Source: Ceratodon purpureus (Eukaryota > Streptophyta > Bryopsida > Pseudoditrichales > Ditrichaceae). Taken from it: DNA of 64,000 nucleotides. The position numbers were made by a program, and so were the translations under genes. The stretch covers positions 3,885,040-3,949,039 of the forward strand of contig CM026430.1 in assembly GCA_014871385.1 (NCBI GenBank), read 5' to 3'. Positions 38,001 through 49,165 of the stretch are shown here, one piece after another; the first letter of the stretch is position 1; each line of letters starts with the position of its first letter. A model generated the notes under the pieces. That model was not told the DNA's origin. It did not search any database and saw only the letters and a list, made by a program, of their open reading frames with translations.

Positions 38001-38550
38001 AAAAAAAAATAGTGTCTATCTATCCCTATGTCTGTAAGTTACAAGCCAAATCAAAATGTGCAACTTTTTTTATGACTTGTTGAAAATGTAATAGCAAGTT
38101 TGTTCATAAACAACTCTTTAAAAAAATAATTAAAAAAAAATAATTTGAGGATGGAAAAACAAAAATATAAAAAAATATTTTATGTAATATTTGTCTGTTT
38201 TTAATTTGTCAAATGCTATTTTTAATGATTTTTTTTTAAAAAATTGAAAAAATAATATTTTGGAAGATAAATCTTAAACAAGTTTTTAAACAATCCGAAA
38301 TAAAACAATTTTTTTTAGGGATGAACAAAGGTGCAATTGAAATATGATATATATTGTATAAAATTCTTTAATTACTTCTAATGTATCTTTTAACACAATT
38401 CTCTTATTACATGCTCTTGTATATCTTTACACAATGCATATTATAAATCCACTCATAATTTTTTTTTGAATCTTAAAAACACTAAAACTTATAAAAAATA
38501 GCTAAAATTTTATATATTTATGATTTTGAAGTTTGAACTTACATTTAAGA
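35020..38550 (+). repeat. Segmental duplication, copy 2, interrupted
   Basis: The diverged second copy of 32540-34460. It is interrupted at about 36050-37430 by more GC-balanced DNA with transposon-like coding remnants. The duplicated sequence immediately left of the interruption (GAATATATGACTTCAAAAGT through CATGCCAAATATAATATT, 35817-36045) occurs again immediately to its right (37434-37600). So the insertion is flanked by direct repeats of ~170-230 bp. That fits either a further tandem duplication around an insertion or an unequal exchange. Confidence 0.6.
36520..37400 (-). pseudogene. Transposon-like multi-exon coding remnant
   Basis: Minus-strand peptide frames appear in order. First is a piece starting MDPEESREGSPTVAEPRQPG (about 37332) and ending RTDKRALR. 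Next comes a piece with DWIWNDVLLSIGTRQRNRRS and, after an in-frame TAG (about 36941), NEFVRKVAIHRANSNWNRAQ, AAARTHHNLLGSGG and DNFKRDF. Last is MERYGTCPPYKYVRRVREIG through an acidic tail, with a stop at 36523. The NRAQRDAAAARTHHNLLGSG stretch loosely recalls the NRxNRxK...GTKSF region of plant Ptta/En/Spm transposon proteins, which is an inference. Position inside an interrupted duplication and the in-frame stop point to a decayed DNA-transposon gene; a short-lived host gene cannot be excluded. Confidence 0.4.
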
Positions 38551-38678
38551 GTCAATGCAAAAATGTCTTGGCTTATCATAAATTTTTTATATGTTTATTT
38601 GTATTTTTCACAAAAAATATATTCATCATGCATTTAGGTTATTCTTTAATCACAAAAAAAAATTATATCAAATTTAAA

Positions 38679-38813
38679 CGCCATATTCATTAAAATGGCC
38701 AATCTTGATTATATTGGCGGCTCAAATAGTGTGATTTCAGTTCATTTTTTCTCTTTATTTGAATAGTGTGACGAACAATATAAACAAGATTGGCCATTTT
38801 AATGAATACGGCG
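38679..38813. mobile_element. Small hairpin element with 29-bp inverted ends
   Basis: CGCCATATTCATTAAAATGG plus CCAATCTTG at the left is repeated inverted at the right (CAAGATTGGCCATTTTAATG plus AATACGGCG) with one mismatch in 29. The element is 135 bp. The centre carries two direct copies of an AATAGTGTGA word. The excellent arm match suggests a recent small MITE or an RNA hairpin. The outer flanks continue the symmetry weakly (TTTAAA / ATTTTAA). Confidence 0.75.
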
Positions 38814-41414
38814 ATTTTAATAAAACACAAAGTCTTATTGTTCTATCATTGATGTAGACTGCTTGGAATGTATATCTTTGTTGGCAATGCAAATTACCTC
38901 AACAAAATAGATGTTTAAGTATGTTTTATGGTATTGTTTCATAATGAATAAATTTGCAAAATTTTATTTAAATTTTATAAATTTTTATAAAATGTAAGTT
39001 TGAATCTAAAACTTATAAAATCATGCAAAATAAGTATGGCCCATATTTGGAATATTTTCATGATATTTACACTTTAATGTGCATTCATGTGTTTTTTTCT
39101 TAGTCACAAAATATTTTCAAGTAAAAACTAATTTGAAAAAATAATTAAAAAAATTCTATTATAATGTAACTACTTCAAAGCTATTACTACTTTGTTGTTG
39201 CAAAATACTTTAATAAAATGATTTATAAATTTATAATTACTCATAGAATGAAACGTATTGACGCTGAAGGGGCCAATATATTGACCACTACATAATCTAG
39301 TAAGAATAATAGATTTTAGAAATATAGTCATTTTTATAGTGAAAATCAACTTAAAGAACTTCAGGAGGAACATGATAATTATGTTATGATGTAATACACA
39401 CACAACAAATAATATCACACATAAAAAAACTGCAATTTCACATCCTCGTCGAAACATTCATGCTTCATCATCCAATCCTTTTCTTAACAAAAAACACCAT
39501 GACGCTAAATTGATTATACAAAGCTCACACTACTTTGGTTTAAAATAAAAATAAACCCATAATAACAACCCCCCAAACTCCAAACATTTGCACTTTCTGC
39601 TTGCACATTCCAAGCCATGCAACCTAATGCATGACTCAACAACGACAACATTGACATTGCGACCCATTAATTTAGCCTCATCCTCACCCACTTCCAATAA
39701 GAATTTCCAATGACCCATAAGTTCCAACTCATGCACACCTAAATCCACCACCCTCCCCTAAACCACCATAATATATCCTATCTATAGATTTCAGACACTT
39801 CAATGTACACCCATGGGTACATAATTCCGACACCTAAAACCACCACCCTACCTAATATATATCCCTTCTATAGATTTCAGACACTTCAATCTCCACCCAT
39901 TGGTAGATTTTGCCGGTTCCATGCATGGCTCTGTCATTACCACTCCAACAACCCAATTGAACGCCGATGGCCTGACTCAAGCCATTTATTATATTCATTC
40001 TTTTCCCACAAACAGCCACAAACTTCAAGTTGTCATTTTGTGCTTACAGACTGATCAAAGCCTGATCTAAGCCTGATCTAATTAATGCATGGCTATGTGG
40101 AGATTTTTAATTAAGTGCATGGCTCTGTCTGTGGAGATTTTTTTAGTAACTGAGGCTGCATGCATGGATTACAAATTACAACACGTAAGTTATGATTGAA
40201 ATGACTAGATCAGAATGGGTGGAATTATGGCCCATAATCTATGAGTAGAGTTTCAGTGTTGGCTCTAATTTGTTGACGAAGATGGGCATGAGAACTGGTG
40301 CAATTTGTCATGTCAGGGAATGCACTGAAGTGGTGAATTTAGTGGTGATGAGATGCTGATTGTTGTCAGGGTTGGGGACCTGGTCCAGTGGGGATCACTT
40401 GAAAGGTGGTAATTCAATTCAGTGCCTTGATATGGTTAACTCTGTCGGATGGAGCTCAAATTCAACAAGACACTGGATCGAAATGTTTGAGCTAATTCAG
40501 GTTTGCGGAACATACACCTGGTTACTTTTGAGCATTTTGTTGTATTTAGGATTATGGTAATTGTTAGCATGCGTCTCTGGACGATAGTGTGCGTCTGATC
40601 ATTATCATGTTGCGACGTTTGTCTGATCATGGAAGCTTAATTTTAATCACAGATTATAACGTTTTTCCAGAGGATCACCTATTGAGGTGTGCGAAGGTGA
40701 CATATTTGAAAACAGAATTTAGTTATTTGGTATGTACTGTACATGATCATGTTATAGGAGCTCACTGAAAAAAGATAACGTACTTCATCATGACTCACCT
40801 TTTTTTTTTCCGCCCTGTGTACAGCTTTGGAACGTGGCGTCAGGTGTTGCTTCATGGCCGCTACAGAGGATAAAAATCTGTTGCAGCAATTATGCTTTTG
40901 GTAGCTACTGTAGCTGCAAACCTGATCCTGATCTTATCCTTCTCTCTTCTGTACCTTACGTGAGCTTCTGCACAATCATTCTCATTTGGGTCATCAGAAA
41001 TTCCTCACGTCTGTGGTGGCAATCTTCTTTGACAGAATGCTTTATGTCTTTGTCTTCGATGACTGAGATTAGTACTCTCAACATCTGTGTGGGTTGTTCA
41101 TTTTGCTTGTTGAAGAAATGCCTTGCATCTTCTGTTGATGATCAAGACGTTATATCCGAAGCAGGTTGAGGTTTTTGGATGCACTTTTTGTGTCACATTT
41201 GTCCCTCCAGCGTTACAGCTCGGGAAATGAAAATGGTCCATAGAAAAGTTTTATTCCTTCCATACTTACCTCAAACACGTAAAGCTGAATCTTCTTGTCA
41301 TTTTCGGGGTCTCAACATCTCCCATTTTTTTTTGTTGAAGGTGATAATCAATCCAGGCGATGGTGATGTAGCCTGCTGCCAGGGAATGCTGACATCACAG
41401 AACTGGGGCGAGCT
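38814..41414. other. Spacer with a ~70-bp tandem duplication
   Basis: Mostly AT-rich and without a supportable gene. At 39764-39833 and 39838-39906 a ~68-bp segment is repeated in tandem, recognisable by CTATAGATTTCAGACACTTC in both and a CACCCATNGGTA word after it. Near 40090-40135 the words GCATGGCT and GTGGAGATTTTT also occur twice. From 40800 the base composition becomes more even, and candidate splice sites begin (see the next entry). Confidence 0.5.
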
Positions 41415-42050
41415 TTGGGTTCGATGATTATTCTAAGGGGTAGTATCGAAATCTTCATCCACACCCACGATGTGCTTCCGATTGAAGGAGTTCATAGCAG
41501 AAGAAAATCTCACCGGTGTTCGACTGATGAGTTTAGTACACAGCTCAAGCACAGGAAAAGTTCGAGATATTTTGCCGATGGCGGCTTTAATATCTCAGCA
41601 ACCATAGAATCCGTCTCCATGAAAGATATGGCTGAACAGGTTCACTGTCTCCTCTGTTTTCTGATCCCTTTTTCTCTCTCTTATGATGACTCTTTCAAGC
41701 TCAGGTATTTGTCATAATTGAATGGTTGATCTTTGGGATGTCTATTGGTTGGAGGAGGATGATGATGCATCCTAAGTTTCTTGTTTCTAGTTGCAGTGAT
41801 ACTTTGTTTTGTGTGACCTAGGTATGCTGTGGAGTGACGTTACACAGCACAGCAGGCTTTTTGACTTAATTTGAGATTGAGAGCAGGTCTCTCTGCGCTG
41901 GATAAATTCTGCCAGTGTCATTGCATCTTACATCGGTGCGTGTCAAAAATGGGACGATGACTTGGTGAATGACTTGAATGATCCCCTCAAAGTTGGAGAT
42001 AGAGTCTTAACCTCTCAGTCAGAGCCCATCCTCCTACTCAGGAGTCGCAG
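41415..42050 (+). CDS. Possible two exons of an unrecognised gene
   Basis: Weakly supported. An open segment ending KHRKSSRYFADGGFNISATI ... MKDMAEQ stops at a good donor (CAG then GTTCAC, near 41640). It matches in phase an acceptor (GAGCAG, near 41886) that opens VSLRWINSASVIASYIGACQ ... KVGDRVLTSQSEPILLLRSR, ending near a GTAATG donor (~42050). The joined peptide would be hydrophilic and mixed in composition, as real coding sequence is, but I recognise no family. Further possible exon-like frames lie at 42350-42450 and 42612-42818, without clean joins. It may be a real gene of unknown function or a decaying one. Confidence 0.3.
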
Positions 42051-42829
42051 GGTAATGGCATTCACCCGTTGTTAGTGGGATAATGCATTCTTTGTATTCG
42101 TTTCCTTCATTTATCGATTAATCCTACTATCGTTCTGCGTCAGTGTACTGGCTGCTCCTTGCGAGTCAGTTACAGACTAATTTGATATTAATGTGTTCGA
42201 TATATTGATACATTCTAGTTCTACTCAATAGGTTCTACTTAATAGGAACAAATCACGAATACTGTAAGTCCTGGATGAGGTCTTACATTTCTTGCATCTA
42301 AAGAGAATCGCCAGTGACTGATCTCTGGCTCCGATTCATGGTCAGGATAATGATAAGGATGAGTACAAAGAGTTGGTGTTCAATCTGCAAAGAACAAAGT
42401 CGCTTGGGATGCTTGTAGAAGGCGGCCCATCGCTCCAACAATTGCGTTGCAGCTCAAACAACTGAAAGCTTGCCGCTGGAAATTACTCCGTTAATTTGGC
42501 ACTGCCATTCACTTTCACAGGTTTGTTCACGTTCACGCACACCTTTTCTGCCACGGCGGCTTGTAATTCAACTCGCAAAACCGGAGATGGCCATTACAAG
42601 ATATTGCCATTTTGCTAGCTCTTTTGACTGAGCTCAGAAGCTGGTCTGATTTGCCACTTTCCTTTCACCTTGATATGAAAGGTAGGTTAGAACCAGAACT
42701 TGGGCTTGAGATTGACAGGAACTTAAGAAGTCGGAGCGCTGACAACCATTCGAAAATTGAGCCAAAACTGTGCAGAAAGCAGGGTCTATCTGCGTTCAAT
42801 AAACTCTACTCAGTTTAGAGTCTACAGCG

Positions 42830-43253
42830 CAGCAGCGCCCTGGGTGTTTGCGTCGATAAGCAACGTGGAGAAGTATGTTCCTGCAGGTTATATTATGATC
42901 GCTTCAACAACCACATGTACCACCCCTACTTTCCACCCATATAAGATGAACGTGGAAAATCCAATTGCGAGCAAAATCATCAACGTGGCCAAAAGCAATA
43001 AAAATGCTGGAACTCCACGAATTAGTACACCAGTTTTACACAGCCATATCCAACCGAGTTTACCTGGGTCTCTGACAAGTAGCCGAGAAAAAGCGATGTA
43101 GTTCCGAATGCGAATAAGTCGGCTGGTAATGACAACTTCCACAGCATCCCATATCAAGTGCGCTTCCGGCCATGAATATTTTAAAGGTTGAGTTGCAAAA
43201 GCTGCAAAGCATGTTTCCCGTAATTTTGCACATTGCGATGCAGGATTAGCCAT
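42830..43253 (-). pseudogene. Small membrane-protein frame with an in-frame stop
   Basis: A minus-strand frame starts MANPASQCAKLRETCFAAFA (ATG near 43253), continues QPLKYSWPEAHLIWDAVEVV and LLVRDPGKLGWIWLCKTG, then has two hydrophobic segments around GVPAFLLLLATLMILLAIGF and YGWKVGVVHVVVEAIII. A TAA follows (about 42885-42887). The same frame resumes with GTYFSTLLIDANTQGAAAL and ends at TAG (about 42830). The composition looks like a genuine small two-helix membrane protein, but I do not recognise the family. The internal TAA means either a pseudogene, a shorter protein of ~122 residues, or a missed intron. Confidence 0.35.
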
Positions 43254-44536
43254 CCTGAAACTCACATTGAATCTAACTTGTGTTTTATGAAAACTTGGAG
43301 TAAAAGCCTTTTGTAAAATTTAGGTAGAACATCATGAAATACTGAAAATTTGCAAGCCTTAGCAAGAAAAGAATCAACTCTTCTGGTGATTTAACAAACC
43401 TGCACTCGTCCTAAACATCATAATAAAGGTTCAGTGTCAGCTCCTCGACTTACCGCAACAATGCAGGTGCTTCAAAGCTGGATCGAACCTCCCTACAATT
43501 CGCTACCTTAAGATTGACGATCCTTATTTCCCTCACAGAAATGAAGCTAATTTCGAAGTTGTTCGGTGGGCTATTTGAAGACATTTAGGACATGCAATTT
43601 CGGTGGCAATTAGTTATCCTTTACATTCCCCAAATGCTGAAGCTCGTCTTCTGTGAATTCAGGCGACTCACGTTCTTTATACGATTCGTGACTACACTAT
43701 GTCAATAAACAAGTAAGAATTGATGGAAATCATTCATAAAGTATGGAATGAAGTTCCCTTAGAGCAATTGAAACGCCTCATTTCAACTATGCCTAACTGT
43801 ATTAAAGCAATGATTTCAGCTAGGGGTGAAAGTCCTAGGGTGGTAAATAGTGTATAAGGAAATTACAAATGCTTACTTATTTTTCAGGTTTATATGTACA
43901 TATTTTGTGATATTAAAATACACTTCATTAGCATTCCAATGCAATTTGAAATTCCAAAATCCATCAATTTTTGAGCAAGTTCTTGCATTCCAAAGTTTTA
44001 CAGTTTTTTTTCATTGTGACTGTGACTGCGAGTTGGCATTGTGTACCCTACTGTATATGGTTTGTCATTTTGCTTGGCAATGCAAGCATCCAAGTCCTGA
44101 AGTCTGAGTTGTAAAAAGCTGTTCTATGTAATGCAAGAATTTAATGTTGAAAATGATGACACATTCACCAGTACCCTCTCCACAGTTTTGGCAGCTGAAT
44201 AGTTTCTGGAATCTGGATCTGCCATCCTGAAGCAGTTCAATGAATAAACAGAAGCAACTTGCATGTTCCTGTTGTGACGCCCTGCGACTAATCTTGATAG
44301 ATGTACAGATCAACAGTGAAAATGGATCTTTGAATAACTTGCACATCGTCTAATAACCTCAACAATTTAGACTACAGAAAGAGTAGTTGATGTCCTACAT
44401 GGCACCACGTTCATCATCCGATAGTAATTAATTGATGTTTGGGCGTGCCATCACGAAGTTCTGTAGAAGAGTTTGCAGAAAATAGTAACTGTCGATTTTA
44501 ATGTAGAGAAGGCAGTTTTCTATTTGTGTGATGCAT
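43254..44536. other. Spacer, no gene seen
   Basis: Base composition is moderately AT-rich. Frames at 43850-44107 (plus) and 44065-44346 (minus) are short and without motifs. It may contain untranslated parts of transcripts from the 41-43 kb region. Confidence 0.4.
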
Positions 44537-44823
44537 TAAGGTTGAGACACCCATAGTCGACAAATGACCAATAGCCGATATCTTCTAATTCCTAGATTAT
44601 GAAAGAACAGATGTACCCATTTTTATATATCGGCTATTGGTTCGGAAGTACTTTTCACTTAAAAAAATTGTACAAATTTCAATATTGGGAGATAATTCAT
44701 GGAAAAATGCTCATTCTTCATGAACCTTATTTTCCTATGAACCAAAAATATCTCCTTGTCAATAACCCAAGCTTTGATATCCTAAATTGCTTTAAGTTGT
44801 CGGTTATAGGTGTTTCTACCTTA
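44537..44823. mobile_element. MITE of the TAAGGTAG family, member A
   Basis: The left end (TAAGGTTGAGACACCCATAG plus TCGACAA) is repeated inverted at the right end (TTGTCGGTTATAGGTGTTTC plus TACCTTA), 22 of 27 matching; total 287 bp. Its right half (AATGCTCATTCTTCATGAAC, CTTATTTTCCTATGAACC, AATAACCCAAG) is found again in member B at 49160-49562. If the terminal TA pairs are the target duplication, the element is of the TA-inserting (Tc1/mariner-like) kind with AGGT...ACCT ends. No coding capacity. Confidence 0.8.
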
Positions 44824-45982
44824 TTCTTTAAATGAGCAAAGAATTCTCACCTCGGCTGTCAAAGTGGTTTGTTGCAAAATTTTAGATACTGTACTGCTGA
44901 CCTTTGGTGTAACACCAAGTAAGATAGATTATAGCCTAATCTGAGTTTCAGTAAACCTTCGATGGCTTATTGGATGTACGTTGAAACGTGTAAATGCTGT
45001 ACAAGAAACACTCTTGGTAGCTGTTGCAACCCAGCCTTTGAGAAGTCCTCTAGGTTTTGCTGCTTGTGGAAACTTCTACACAACCCAGTGCTTCCAGCTA
45101 AACTTCTAGTTTCGAGGAAGATACGGTGCAACAGTTGCCAAATCTAAATTCACAAAAAACACTATTGAAATGACACGTGAGTTGCATTTACAGACACGCT
45201 CACAATTTATAAAGAGACTACTAACTTGCAACCATCGAAATTTGAACTCTATCAGTAGGATCGATACACCATGCAATGGGGTCCGGAAGTTCGAAAGACC
45301 GTATGGATGGATTTCTCGCAAGAAGTGCTCATCATCTCATCAGTAAGAAATGGAGATGTACAAATTAGCGCACATCTCAATTCTTCTGAAGCATGTTCAA
45401 GAAGAGAAAGCCTACTACAGTAGCTGGAAAAAAGCACTGCATATTTTGCTTTCTAGCTTGTCAACTCCTTTTCATCAAACATACTCCCATTTCTCACAAT
45501 TCCCACAACAAAAAACATTGATGGAAATCAAGAACCACAGAGGCTTATATAAGAAAGATGTATATAATTTCTTTACTGTATACATCAGTTATGTTACAGT
45601 CCCTAATCAAAAATGGGAGTAGCAGGATATTAAAATGTAACCACACCCTTCACAAATTGAAGGGACCTGTAGTGAGGACTAACAGATCTAGTATCTGTTT
45701 TATATCCCTATCTAATGTGCCTCTCTAGCTGCCCATCTAGGTTGAGATGTGGCAGACATAGGTTCACAACATGGCGACATCCTTTCAGGAATTCGTTGCC
45801 AAATTTGGAAATCTCTCAATATCTATACATAAATTCCACACTAAAAGACCATAACCTCGAGTCATGAGCATAACTTGCACTGACACACCTAAGTTGAATA
45901 CAAAACCGTCCTGGAGCGACTCCAAAATCAATCCAAAACTAAACCAATTACCAAAGAAATACCTGTCTCGGTCTCTCCTGGA
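44824..45982. other. Spacer and 3' flank of the GRL gene
   Basis: Contains the expected 3' untranslated region of the minus-strand GRL gene toward its right side. Short frames on both strands have no recognisable motif. No repeat or RNA gene was identified. Confidence 0.4.
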
Positions 45983-47371
45983 TCAAGCCAAGATGGTCTT
46001 ACCGAGAATAAAGAGGGTAGACGAAAACGTAACCCCAAAGATCATGTAAAGAAACCCGCGGTCCAGCACAAAGCCATACAACGAAATGCCAGCACGAGCA
46101 AATTGCAAATATGTCACCAACGCTTGCCTCTTCTGGAACGCTTCCAAATCATGAGCAAGCTCCTCCTGAACAGTCAGATCACGTTGGGTGTGCTCCAAAT
46201 CCTCAGAAGATGATCCTCGGTTCAAAAGGGGATGCGCAGGACCATACATGCGCCTAGATTGTATGATGCTGCCTGGACAGCAAGTTGCCAGAGCGTGCCA
46301 TTTGCTCACAGCGGCCACAATGTGTTGAGCTTTGTGTGTAATCTTAGCTGCTCCTTGCAAACAAAGTACCATACCCGTCAATTGCACGAGAGAGCACACC
46401 GCCAAATCTCCAGCACGGAAGAAGTTGATGTCCTTGGCAGATAAGAGAATCTGGAAGAGAGACGAGAGCTGGCTGAAGAGTATTGTAAAGAGCGCAAAGA
46501 TGAGAAAGATACGGAACCTGTGGCTGATGGTTGTGAGCTGGTTCCGAATTTTCATGTGCTCCTTGAGAATTATGGACACCTCTGAGGTCACTTCCAAAAG
46601 CTTGTTATAGCCCCTGAGGCGGAGTACCTGGAGGGAGCACATGAGCCGGAAGAGGACACACATGAAGAGGAAGACGCTTGTCCTGTAGAGCCAGGAGAAG
46701 ACAGCGGCAATAAAGAGCACCACATTGATCCTCGGTACATCGGAGACGTAAGGGAACGATAGGGTGACATAGTAATACCACCACGCTCGGTGCGCCACTG
46801 CAACCGCAAACGTTGGCAGAAGCATCCACGAGAGAATTCTGAACGAGTTTTTCAGCTTCTCCTCGTAGCCTTGCTGCACTTCTTCAGACTCCTTCACAAT
46901 CTTGTCCAGAAGAAGCGTCCTTCGTAAACCATACTTTTGTAAGATTTGCGACAGAGCAATAAATGAGACCGTCGCAAGGACGCTCTCAGATATCTGGACC
47001 AACTTCTCAAATGGATGCTGGTGCTCTTCATCACATCCCCGACACGAGACAAACGAGAAGTTGAAAATGGGCACCACAAACGCAAGTGTGACGAACAGGA
47101 TCCTCGACCATATGACTTTGGCGGTTGTCGACTGGTCATTCAGGCCATACCATGACAGACTCGTGCGAAATTGCCTCAGCTCGTCCTTCGGATTCGACAA
47201 AGATCGCTTGTACTTGTTCCGCAGCTTCGCCCTCTGCTCCTCAATCTCTGGATCGTAATCATCCTCCGAATCAGGATGGTGATTGATTTTCGGTGATCTT
47301 CCAAGTAACGGAGCTTCCACATCTGGTCGACGAGCACCTCCCTCGGAAAAAACTTCATGCACGCCATCCAT
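45983..47371 (-). CDS. DUF3537 / gustatory-receptor-like (GRL) membrane protein
   Basis: Intronless, 462 residues, matching the family's usual ~440-500. Begins GCCATGG, a good plant start context. A long polar N-terminus (~85 residues, acidic, with EDDYDPEIEEQRAKLRNKYK) is followed by seven predicted membrane segments at about 86-107, 124-147, 178-203, 216-250, 287-310, 322-345 and 438-460. Family signatures include FRTSLSWYGLNDQS near residue 68, a CRGCDEEHQHPFEKLVQISE loop after helix 1, and GAAKITHKAQHIVAAVSKWH after helix 6. A long loop (~365-430) precedes the last helix. DUF3537 proteins have been linked by fold and topology (intracellular N-terminus, seven helices) to insect gustatory/odorant receptor channels, but their plant function is unsettled. 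Acts presumably in a membrane; ligand unknown. No breaks seen. Confidence 0.93.
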   Translation of the reverse strand: MDGVHEVFSEGGARRPDVEAPLLGRSPKINHHPDSEDDYDPEIEEQRAKLRNKYKRSLSNPKDELRQFRTSLSWYGLNDQSTTAKVIWSRILFVTLAFVVPIFNFSFVSCRGCDEEHQHPFEKLVQISESVLATVSFIALSQILQKYGLRRTLLLDKIVKESEEVQQGYEEKLKNSFRILSWMLLPTFAVAVAHRAWWYYYVTLSFPYVSDVPRINVVLFIAAVFSWLYRTSVFLFMCVLFRLMCSLQVLRLRGYNKLLEVTSEVSIILKEHMKIRNQLTTISHRFRIFLIFALFTILFSQLSSLFQILLSAKDINFFRAGDLAVCSLVQLTGMVLCLQGAAKITHKAQHIVAAVSKWHALATCCPGSIIQSRRMYGPAHPLLNRGSSSEDLEHTQRDLTVQEELAHDLEAFQKRQALVTYLQFARAGISLYGFVLDRGFLYMIFGVTFSSTLFILGKTILA

Positions 47372-47451
47372 GGCGACGATTCTTCCCTTACTCGATACTA
47401 AATCGTACCAAATTCTAGCTCCGGGTCATATAGACTACCTAACCAAACCTT

Positions 47452-48070
47452 AGCCTAACGTTCCAGAACTTCAAATCCTCAAACTCTGAGCCTGAAAAGA
47501 CCACACTCTCAAAACAGAGATGTCACTTGCGTCAACAATCTACCAGTAGGGAACACCGAATGTAATCCTCTCAATCGTTCAACAGAAGCTCTAAAGAACA
47601 TAACAGTAAATCTACCTCAAGAACGATCACTCCAGAAACTCCAAGAAAAAATCGCACCCTAGCCTTACACTCCACAACTTCAAATCCTCACACTCCGAGA
47701 CCAGACCAACCGCATCGTCGCACAGCCACGACACTTGCGCAATCAACCTACCACTTTCGGAACATCAAATGCGATCCTCCAACGCTCAAAGTAAGCTCCC
47801 AAGACGAGAACTCAACAGCAACTCAACCTCAAGGACAATTGCAACAAAAACCTATACAGAGAGAAGAAACAAAACAATAGAGGAATCCTCCAACTCTCCA
47901 CTACAAAGTGCTCAACACCGAAACTCCTTCCAAAACGAACCACAAAAGCTCCCCGCACTGCAAATGCGATCCTCTCAATAGCTCAACTTAGGCTCTCGGC
48001 AGCAAATCCACCTCAAGACCAACTGCTGAAGAAGAAAACAAAATGCGATCCTCTCAATACTCAAACAGAA
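47452..48070 (-). repeat. Tandem repeat in the GRL upstream region
   Basis: Two clear and one partial diverged unit of ~205-215 bp. The first (from ~47455) has CAGAACTTCAAATCCTCAAA, CACTTGCGTCAAC and CTACCTCAAGAACGATCACT. The second (from ~47665) has CACAACTTCAAATCCTCACA, CACTTGCGCAATCAACCTAC, AAATGCGATCCTCCAACGCTC and CTCAACCTCAAGGACAATTG. A partial third and fourth (from ~47960 and ~48040) repeat AAATGCGATCCTCTCAATA and CCACCTCAAGACCAACTG. The array lies in the expected 5' leader or promoter of the GRL gene and may have spread regulatory or leader sequence. Confidence 0.7.
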
Positions 48071-49009
48071 CTCTCCGCCACTGCGCTTACAAAAAGATCG
48101 CTGCAGAAACCACAACCTACACAGAGAGAGACGGTAGACTCAATGACCAACTCAACGAACTCACGCCAACACGAAAAATTCTCCAAAATCCGCCTCTCAA
48201 CAACCCCGCACCTGCGCTGGTCTTCCTCTCCACACGCCTGATCTCTCCACAAATACGCTCCGACGAGATCCAGTCTCCACCAAACACTGTCGGAGATGAA
48301 ACCCTATCTACCGCACCGGGTCTCGAATGCCGAGAAGCTGTGAAAAGATCCGCGACCTGCTCGTCAGATCCGCGATTTATGTGAACCCTAGCATGACGGC
48401 AACTTCTTCGCCATGGCTCTGATCCCGCTGCAGAGCCGGCTGCAGTACTAGAGTCCGTGTCGAGTCCGTCGTCTCCGCCATGTGACCTCGACGCAACTGT
48501 GACGTGAAATCATTCTGCGCAATTTTCATAAACGCAAGTGCATGAAATTTCTCCCATGCAGTCACTTCGGCGGGAGACGGTCACGGAACTGGAGACTTCG
48601 GAGAGAAATGTAGATTCTAGACGAGCGGAGAGTGAATTCTAGTGAGAAGCGTAGATCTTGGGGAGGGCTGTTGAGTCTGACTAGGATAGCACCTGAAACT
48701 GCCACTGTACCTGAAGCTGACACTCTCCACCAGATCCATAGATGAAAACTTACTTATGAATTTCTTTTAGAAAAATTTAAATTGTTGGAAATTAGTTTTT
48801 ATATGCCAAAACAATTATTGTGAGAGAATTGTATTTTTATCAATTGTATTAGTACCGGTAGCATTCATTGAAGAAGTGACAAGTTCTTCAGATTTACACA
48901 ATTGTACCATAGCAGGTTTGTTAAAAAAAAAATCCAAAAAAAAAAAAAAACATACAAATTATAAAATTACGAAGTTAAGAAAATGAAATTAGAAAAAAAA
49001 ATAGTTTTT
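48071..49009. promoter_or_regulatory. Upstream DNA of the GRL gene, then AT-rich spacer
   Basis: The stretch to about 48680 keeps even base composition and contains GCAACTGTGACGTGAAATCA (ACGT-core box, TGACGTG) near 48495 and a purine-rich AGCGGAGAGTGAATTC tract near 48630. It could include the GRL transcription start, but I cannot place it. From 48740 the DNA is AT-rich and empty. Confidence 0.35.
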
Positions 49010-49165
49010 GCAATATTTTGTTATTTTTAAGCCATTTAAGGTCATTTTTTAATTATATTTTTTGTTAAAAAACAAAAATTGAGAAACCCAATTCTTGAGA
49101 AGCAAATCCTATTTTCCAAAAAAAAAAAAAAATTTGTTTGTCCGGTGGCAAACCTGATATAAGGT
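49010..49165 (+). repeat. Dispersed repeat, copy 2
   Basis: Second copy of the repeat at 26735-26870; see that entry for shared words. It ends at GGTGGCAAACCTGATATAAGG, which overlaps the left end of the MITE at 49160, so member B inserted at or within the end of this repeat. Confidence 0.55.
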
